In this document: in pieces, positions 50,833-59,800 of the stretch
Position numbering within the stretch: the stretch's first letter is position 1
Layout: the number at the start of each line of letters is the position of its first letter
Assembly: GCA_026225945.1 (NCBI GenBank)
Contig: JAMJFZ010004061.1
Location: 21,373,501 to 21,437,500 of the forward strand
Direction of reading: 5' to 3'
Origin: Cricetomys ansorgei
Taxonomy: Eukaryota; Chordata; Mammalia; Rodentia; Nesomyidae
DNA length: 64,000 nt
Program-made: the position numbers and the translations under genes
Notes under the pieces: model-generated
The model's database searches: none
Seen by the model: the letters and a program-made list of their open reading frames with translations, nothing else
What the model was told of the DNA's origin: nothing

Positions 50833-53800
50833 GGTGGTGGTGGTGGTGGTGGTGGTGGTGGTGATAGCAGAGCAGGAGATGCTCCCCCCCTTTTTTTGCA
50901 GAGTGCTAATTATGGCCTTTTCTAAGACCCATCTCTTATTCATTCTAACCACCCACTCACCCGTCTATTCATCTGCTCATCTACCCACCCTCTGTTGCAG
51001 ATTTACCACATGAAAGATGCTACAGTGAGTGTCTAGTGCAATGTGATAATCAGTGTAATATAAATTAAAGGCCCGGGGTGTTTTCCCCAAGAAGCTCTTT
51101 GGCTGGGTTCTGTAGCAGTCATCTAAACGAACAGGGTGTGGAGCCACACTGATGCGTAAGAAAGAGCGTTTTAGGTAGAGGAGTCAGAGAAAAACTGGCA
51201 GGTGAAGAGCTGATAGATACAGTAAGCTATAGTTTGTGGGGAATAAAGGAGAGAAAGAGAGAGGGCCATGGGAAATGAGCATGGCTAGAGGAATGCAGGG
51301 CTAGACCCGGAGAGGCTGAAATGCACTGCTGGAAGAGCTTGGGCTCCTCCCATGTACTCTGCAGTCAGGGCTTCTGTTTCTTGAAGGTCAGGATACAAAG
51401 GAGGTAGTAATGTAAGTCAGGGAAGCTGTGCAGCAGGGAAGATTGAGAGGGGTTGAAAATGCCGAACCCCAAGAGCAATGAAGAACGGGAATCAGAGTGA
51501 GGCCCTGCCCCTAGTTGGAGTGCCTAGGTCTGTGGTTGTGTGGTGAGCGTTAGGTGACAGACTACTGAGGTCATGCAGTTGTCCGTGAAGCCATAGCATC
51601 CTACCCACATTCAGCTCTTGGCTCAGGTCTGCTGAGACCGAGGCACCTGCTCCCTTTCTGAGTCTGAGTCTGCCTCAGGTCTCTGGTCCATTGCCCTACT
51701 TCACCTAAGCCTGCTGACTTGGCTAAGACTGAAGCTCGGCAATGCCCCGGCTCTTCCCCAGCCTTTGATCCTGTCTTTTCTCCCGACCCAGGGATGCCAA
51801 GTGTGGGAAGATCCAGTGTCAGAGCACCCAGGCCCGGCCCCTGGAATCCAACGCAGTATCTATCGATACCACCATCACCTTGAATGGGAGGAGGATCCGC
51901 TGTCGGGGCACACACGTTTACCGGGGTCCTGAGGAGGAGGAAGGGGAAGGTGACATGCTGGACCCAGGCCTGGTGATGACTGGGACCAAGTGTGGCCACA
52001 ACCACGTGAGTCTCTCCCCTGGCCTCCCCCAGAAACCAAGATGCAGAGACAGAGATTGAAAAGTGTGAGCTCTGGAGGAAGACGCTGGGCTCCCAGAGGA
52101 ATAACATCCCACCCATAGTCCCCCGACCCACAGCCTATGGATTAGACATGTAAATGCAGTCATCATGGCATCCGAACCATTAGCTATCACGTGAAACAGA
52201 AGCGGTCTGAGTCAGGGAAACCTAAGGGAGTAACACCACCCATCTCATGTGTTCAATTGTGTTAGTAAAATAATAAAAACATCGGAAAACTGTAGTCTAC
52301 TGCCCAGCGCAGAGTAGGCTCCTGCCACAGTCACTGTTTTTAGGCATAATATCAAAATGAGTACATATGTATTGCTGGATAGCATATAATCAGTGCAATG
52401 CTAGACTATAAACAAGTCGTAATTGTCGGGTGCATTATTTCAGCCGTGTTTGTCGTTTCCTCCCTACTCACAAGGGTGATAGCAGAATTCAGTTAATTCA
52501 GTTATCCACAGTCCTGCCTTTTGTGGCTTCTTGTGTTTCTCACTATAACATATTACTTGAAGAGCTACCTTTTGGGGTTCCCATTCATCCCAAGAACAAA
52601 ACTCCCATGTCCTAACCCTTCCCCATGTCCCTGCTGCTCTACTGATGGCTGTCCTTCTTTGCTGCAGATCTGCTTCGAGGGGCAATGCAGGAACACCTCC
52701 TTCTTTGAGACTGAAGGCTGTGGGAAAAAGTGCAGTGGTCATGGGGTACGTGTGCAGAGATCCGGGTACCTGGGCGTTGGTGTCATGGGGGTGTGCCCTG
52801 TGGGAGGTCACAGCTCTCCTGGGTGCTGATACGTCTGCGGCCCCTCACTCTAGGTCTGCAACAACAACCAGAACTGTCATTGCTTTCCTGGCTGGGCTCC
52901 ACCTTTCTGTAACACCCCAGGAGATGGCGGCAGCATTGACAGTGGTCCTATGCCCCCCAAGAGTAAGTGTTCTGCCTTCGTGAGAGAGGTGGAGACCATG
53001 GAGATAAGTGGCTGGTTGGCAGGAGCCTCCGGCCTGTTGACATTGCAATATGGCATTGTGGTCTACAGATGTGCTGGGCTGCGCTCACAGCTGTACTGGA
53101 ATACATGGGCCTGTGGGCCAGAGGCTGTAATCTGCCTGTTGCAGAGAATCCAAGTGAAGTTGGCTTCACTCTAAGAGAGGCCAAGTGGGAGGAAGCCCAT
53201 TGCTCCTGTGGGGCCTGGGCTTAGTTGCCTCTCTGTCCTTTTACTAGGAGAGAGATCAAGAGAGACTCTAGGTCATTGGAGAGTCACATTTATTTGGGGG
53301 GAGTAACTAGTAACTAGTCGTTTTAGGGACACTTGAAATAATCACAATCCTGGGGTTTACTGTAGTGGGTTAGGCTGCCTTTGCTAAAAAAAAAAAAAAT
53401 TAAGGAATGGGAAAACAGACAAGTTTTATAGTTCTTAGGAGAAATCTGGGGGACTCTACACCTGTAGCTTCCAAACTTTGTCTTTGAATGATAGCAGAAG
53501 TACTAAACAATACAGCGTGAAAAGCTGGGTGTGGTAGTTCCTGCCTGTGACCCCAGCGTTCAGGAGGTTGAGGCAGGAGAATTGCTGCAATCTTGAGGCC
53601 AGTCTATGCATTACAGTGAGTTCCAGGCCAATCTGGGCTACACAGTGAGGCCCTGTCTTAAAAAACAAAATAAAAACAGACAAGAAGGAAATCCCCAAAT
53701 ATGTACAACAGTGCAGATCGGTGCTTCATTGACACAAGTATACTTTGTCTATTTAAATTTATGATTTGTGGAGCTGTGGAGGTGGCTTCGGTGGAACTCA

Positions 53801-56800
53801 CCCTGAGATTGAGGGGTCGAGGGTGAGAGTTCTAGTCCTAAGGTGTCTCGGCTAGTATTTTCTGGCCATTGCTCTGTGTCCAGGAAAATCATGATTCAGG
53901 CTGAGCTTATGAAAATCCATTAGCTGAAAGCTAATGATAAACGAGAGTCTGAGCTGCTTTGGAGAGAATCTCTGCAGCTGAACAGAAACGACTGTGTGGG
54001 GTTTTCCTATAAAAGCCAGTGGGCCAGGCTCTTTCAGCTAGTGTTAGTGCCCCGATGGTGCATGGGTGTGCATGTATTTGTGTTGTTTACAATGAAGTGA
54101 GAATTAAATATCTGAAGAAGAACCGAGGCCGTATCGTTTTACCGTAGCCGGAAAACCCTCTAATTGTCTCACCCGTGCTGTCTTCTGGCAGGTGTGGGTC
54201 CCGTGGTAGCCGGGGTGTTTTCGGCCCTCTTCGTGCTGGCGGTCCTCGTGCTACTGTGCCACTGCTACAGACAGAGCCACAAGCTGGGCAAGCCCTCGGC
54301 CCTCCCATTCAAGCTGCGGCAACAGTTCAGGTAAGACAGGGTGCTGCGTCCAGAAGGACCTGGGGGGGGGGTTCCCTTCTAGATCACAGAGCCCTTGTGG
54401 AAAAGCTGGTGGTGATAGGTCTAATCCTGGGAAGATGAATGCGGGGAGCACGCCCCTCACCCTCTCCGTCCTGCTCTGTCGCCGTTTGGCAAACATTATT
54501 AGGTAATGGCTGTAAGTGATTTCTATTGAGCCTGGTCATCACTTGCAAATTCCTCAGCCACTTCAAACAGGGATGTGACATAAAAATCTATTGACTGTCT
54601 TCCACCTGGTTAATTTGTACCCTATTTTTTAAAGTGGGAAACCAAGACAAAGAGAAAGGATGACAAGCTAAAGTCAGTCTCAGGGATAGCGAGACATTAA
54701 CCCAATGAGACAAGTGATTGATTCATGTAGATAATGATGGGGCGTAGTCTCAGAAATCCTGTTAAACGTGCTTGTGCTGGGAGGGATGTTTTTTCTGCCT
54801 TGGATCTTTCTGGATCCACATGGGGTTTGGGGTGGGATGGGGGTGGGTTGTGTGATGGCTAGTGACATTCTGTCTTATTGTGCATGTGTTGGGGGTGGGG
54901 TGTTCTGCTCTGTGCAAGGCCAGCCTCTTCCTTGGGCTTCTCCACTACCCACACATATACTTATTTATTATTTAGGAGATGAGTTTGAGAGGATCATCCC
55001 ACTTTCTCCAGAGGAGGTTTAATTAGATTTGTCAGTTGGCCTGGGTCAGAGGGACTCAGTCCACACATACCCCTGAACACCTCCCTCCTCCATGTCCCCT
55101 ATTCCCTGTTTCCAGCTGTCCCTTCAGAGTGTCTCAGAGTGGTGGAAGTGGCCATGCCAACCCAACTTTCAAGTTGCAGACGCCCCAGGGCAAGCGGAAG
55201 GTAAGAGTTCCATACCATTGAACTTGATCAATTTCCCTTGATCCCTGTTAGCTTTTCCTAAGAGCTTATGCATACCCATGGGGTTGGTAACGAAAGCCAT
55301 TTTCTTGGCTTGGGAGACACATCAGTTGGTTCTGAAGCCTGGGATCTGAAGAGCTCAATAGATTGATGTGTCTGTATTAGCTTCAGGAGACACCCTGGTC
55401 ACCTCATTGAGACACACAGAGGATTCCTCTGCTCAGCTACTCCTTGTCTCCTCCACACAGGTGACCAACACCCCTGAAACTCTCCGGAAGCCCTCCCACC
55501 CTCCTCCCCGGCCTCCGCCGGACTACATGCACCATGTTGAGTCCCCACCAGTACCATTGCCAGCACATCTGAACAGGGTTGCCAGGAGCTCCCCAGAAGC
55601 TGGGGCTCAGGTAGAAAGAAAGGAGTCCGCCAGGAGGCCGCCCCCAAGCCGACCCATGCCACCTGCACCTAACTGCCTACTGTCCCAGGTAAGTGGGTTC
55701 TCAACAGTCCTGGGCTGGGGACATTGCCTATAACAGTGCATCCAAAATGAGGGACACTGGAGGCTACAGTGATACACTGTCTTTTATTGCTCTGGTGAAT
55801 CCAGTAAGCTTCCAGAGGTTTAGCAGTGACAGTAAGAAATATCTTCCTTGGATAGCCCCTAAGCCACACGCTTTTTCCCTATTTGATTTCCACCCACTTG
55901 GTACTTCTCTCCATTTCCTGAGTTCTTGTCCCCTCCAGCTCTTGCAGATGCTGTTCCTCATACACACCCACCTCCCTTTGCTTGACCAGCTCCTACTCAC
56001 CCTCAGTTATGACCTTAGATAACACGCCTCCCAAAGGCCTTCTCTCACTGCCTAAGGCTGAGCTTAGTGCCCTGTACTTCTCTCATTGTACCTACAAAGT
56101 GTACCTACCACCAGTTAGCCTCCACTCATTGAAGAGCTTTACTGAAGGCTGCACCCGATGCTTTGCTTATCTGAGGGGGTCTCTTGGAGGTGATAGGTCC
56201 AGACTGTTCCCCTCCTTTGTAGCTGGTACTCACAACTTGAAGCCATCACCCAGTGGCTTGTTTGCTTAGTATGACTACTCCAGTATAAGTTCCCCAGCGA
56301 AGACATGGCTGTTTCTTCTAGAAGAAGAAACATGGCAGCATGCATGTACAAATCCATGCAGGGGAGAGATGGACTTGTTGCACCTCAAACTTTATGGTGC
56401 AAACTGAGCATGCCCAAACTCATTTACCTAATCACTTTAAACACTACTCCATGACACTGAGCTATGCATGTCCCCGAAATGTGCCTGCTCTCATTATCTT
56501 TGTAAATTATGACCTTAGACTGATCATGCTCAGGGATGTACACCTTATGAATGTGTGTGGACTCTCTGGATAAAGTTGCCTTGCTGCTGGATGGTGGTGA
56601 TGCACGCTGGATCTCTCTGACTTGGAGATCAGCCTGGTCTACAGAGTGAGCTCTAGGACAGCCAGAGTTACAACAGAGAAACCCTGTCTCAAAACCAGCA
56701 CCAACAAAATACTTGAGGGGGCAAGTTACCCTGCTGCGTTTGGAGGGGGAATAGATTAGTGGATTCTCGCCATGTTCTCCTTGCTTGCTGCAAGTTGTAA

Positions 56801-59800
56801 ATCCTCCTCTGCTCTGTTAAGTCTGCTTATTCACTTACCAAGAATTAGGTTATAGTATCAGACTGGCTGCTTTAAAGGCCCAGTGCTGGGAGACAAAATT
56901 TTGTTTTCCCCAAACAAAAGAAACACATATTTTGTTTAAAGAAACTGAGTAGTGGGGTTGGAGAGATGGCTCAGTAGTTAAGAGCACTTGCTGCTCTTAC
57001 AGAAGATCTGGGTTTGATTCCCAGCACCCACGTCAGTGGATTCCAAGGGATCTTCTGGACTCCATGGACACCTGAATACATAGGGCATAAACTCACACAT
57101 ACACATAATTAAAAAACATACAAATAGCCGGCTGTGGTGGTGCAGGCCTTTAATCTCAGAACTTGGGAGGCTGGAGCAGGTGGATTGCTCTAAGTTTGAG
57201 GACAACCTGATATACATAGAGAATTACAGGCAGCCAGGGCTATGTAGAAAGACCCTGACTCAAACAACAACAATAATTCTTTATATTAAAAAATGTTTTG
57301 AGTAGTGCAGAAACACGTATCTTTTTAAGAAATTTGATTAGCTCATTTATTCATGTACTGGGTGTTGAGTACTTCCAGGGTGTGTACCAGGTGCCACAAA
57401 AGCCCACCATGTCTCCATGAACTAGACAGAAGAGACACCACACTCCAGCTTCCATTTTTAGTTTTAGTCAGAGATGATAGAGAGAGAAGATAAAAACCAG
57501 CTAAATTATTTATGTCGGTGGGGATAAAGGATATGAAAAGAGAGAGATTCAAATAAAATGGCTTAGGGGTACCACATGCAATGGCTGTGGTTACGTAAGG
57601 GAAATTTTGCCTGATTAAGAAGGTAAAAAATAATTATTATGTCATGTATAAACAAAAGAAAAAAACTAAAGGAACAACAAAACCATGGTTTCTTTAAAGT
57701 TTTAATTTTATTTGCCCAGATACTTCTCTCTCTCTCACGTACACACACACACAAACACACACACGCACGCACACTCACACACACGTGCACACCGTTCTGT
57801 TTTTCTGGAACATGTCCATACACACCTCACCCCAGGGCAGCCCTCTGTGGTTAGTTTGCTCTGGTCCCTTCCTGGCTGCCTTCTGTTCTTTTCTGTTGGC
57901 ATTAGGCAGGGGCTAATTAGGTGACCTGTTTTATATACACACCCCTCTTTTGGGTCCATTTCAGCTTCTCTTGTAGCTGATTTTTCTCATTATGTCCGTG
58001 GGGATAAAGGATATGAAAAGAAAGAAGGAGATTAAAATAAAATGGCTGAGGGGTGCCACATGCTATGGCTGCGGTTATGTAATAATAAGAGAAATTTTGC
58101 CTTATTGAGAATACAGCCACCTGCTTTGTTCTTTGTACCTGCTGTAGCTCATGTCACTGCATAATTTTACATTTTTTCCTCTCTCGCCATGGAAACTTCG
58201 AAAGCTTCTAGGTCCTCTGGTGTTCTAAACAGTTCACAGGGAACGTCCTAGCAAAGCAGCCTGTGCACCTGTGCAAGCAGTGTCTAACATGGCCAACAGG
58301 ATGTGAGATTTTCACATCAGAAACTGAGAATTTCTTTAGACATTTTAAGAAAGGGTCTCACTGTGTAGCTCTGGAAGGCCGGGAACTCACTGTATAGAGT
58401 GGGCTGGCCTTGAATTCACAGAGATCCACCTGCTTCTACCTCCTGAGTGCCGGAATTGAAAGTGTGCGACATCATGCCATGCTCCTATCTCTGTTTTTAA
58501 TAGATGCGGCCAACTTGTTTTTCAAAAGGTCTTGTTTTTTTCTTAGCATGTAAATATACACCCCCCTCACACACATGTGAGGCCTCTGACTGGGACTGTC
58601 CAGTATGTAAGTTATTTTGGTTTTGACCCATAAGCTATTAGGCATATTTTCTTTTCTTTTTTGTTTTTTTGAGACAGGGTTTCTCTGTTGTAACTCTGGT
58701 TGTCCTGGAACTCACTCCGTAGACCAGGCTGGCTTCGGACTATCAGATCCGTCTGCCTCTGCCTCCCGAGTGGTGGGATTAAAGGCATGCGCCACCACCA
58801 CCTGGCTAGGCATATTTTCTTTTGAAAGGACCACCTCAGATGACACTTCTTGCTTCCTCCAGGATTTCTCTAGACCTCAGCCACCCCAGAAGGCGCTCCC
58901 AGCAAACCCCGTGCCAGGCCACAGGACTGTTCCCAGGCCAGGAGGTGCTACCCTGCTGCAGCCACTAACTGCTGGTCCTCAGCCTCCCCGGCCTCCAGCA
59001 GTATCTGTTCCAAAGGTGAGTCCCAGAAGGCCCCAGAAGCACCAGAGAGGAAGTGTGTGGCTGAGAAAGCAGTTTGTGCCCTGCTGCTCTGAGCTGAGCT
59101 CTAAAACAGAAGCAGAAACAAAAACTTAACCTTGTTTGGAGGTCTGTTTGGCTGCCCTTTACATGAGCAAAGGGCGATCTGCCTTCATTTGAGAATGAAA
59201 GTGTCACTCAGAAGCCCGAGCTCTGATGCCTTCCAAGTACCTTGGCACCTGAACAGCAGGGCCGTCTTGATGAGAAGGCTTAAGATGATCCAGCAGAGGT
59301 GGATCAGTAGGAATGGTGTGTGCGCGTCACTGTGTGTGACCTGAATTCCGTCTCCCGGGACCACCTGATGGAAGGAGAAAACTGACTCCTGTCAGCTGTC
59401 CTTTGACCTCCCACAGTCAGTGGTCATCGCGGCACCTGTGTGCCCCCAACCCTCGCAAAACAAGAAAATGTAAATTTTAAAAAGGCGTAAGGAGCACCAG
59501 GGACCAGCTCCATAATGTAGCTGTGAAGGTCAGAGCCATCAGCTTATATGACCCTGTTGGCTCATTTCCCTTTCCTTAACGCTTCTCTCTGGCTACTATG
59601 CTCTCAGCTTAGCCTGGGGAGTTGGGTCAGAATGAGTGAGGCAGCTGGCTGCCAGCCCCATATTCCCATGAAGCACTGGGAAACTATCGTACTGAAGCGT
59701 GACAAAAGAGGGGAGGAGCAATTTCCAGGCTTTGAGGGGAGGGGTGGGCACACATCTTGCTCTCGCATGGGCTGATGGCTCTGTTAAGTAGCCACAGGGA

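Larger units (their letters stand above)
50387..51791 (+). other. Adam19: Intron 12 (1.4 kb)
   Basis: It contains a sense B1 (50651-50799) whose 3' end runs directly into an (ATG)n(GTG)n microsatellite (50801-50864). Nothing else recognised. Confidence 0.82.
55689..58862 (+). other. Adam19: Intron 18 (3.17 kb), SINE-rich
   Basis: It holds sense B1 pieces (56583-56708, 57121-57268), a B2/B3 (56953-57120), a CA tract (57724-57790), a direct duplication (57511-57621 and 57991-58111) and two antisense B1 copies (58345-58482, 58656-58806) close to the acceptor. Confidence 0.82.

Noticed and set aside
50660..51013. Frame with poly-Met and poly-Val
   Set aside because: Translation of a B1 and the (ATG)n(GTG)n repeat.
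51601..52131. 176-codon minus-strand frame
   Set aside because: It lies over coding exon 51792-52005 and its flanks; a shadow of GC-rich coding sequence.
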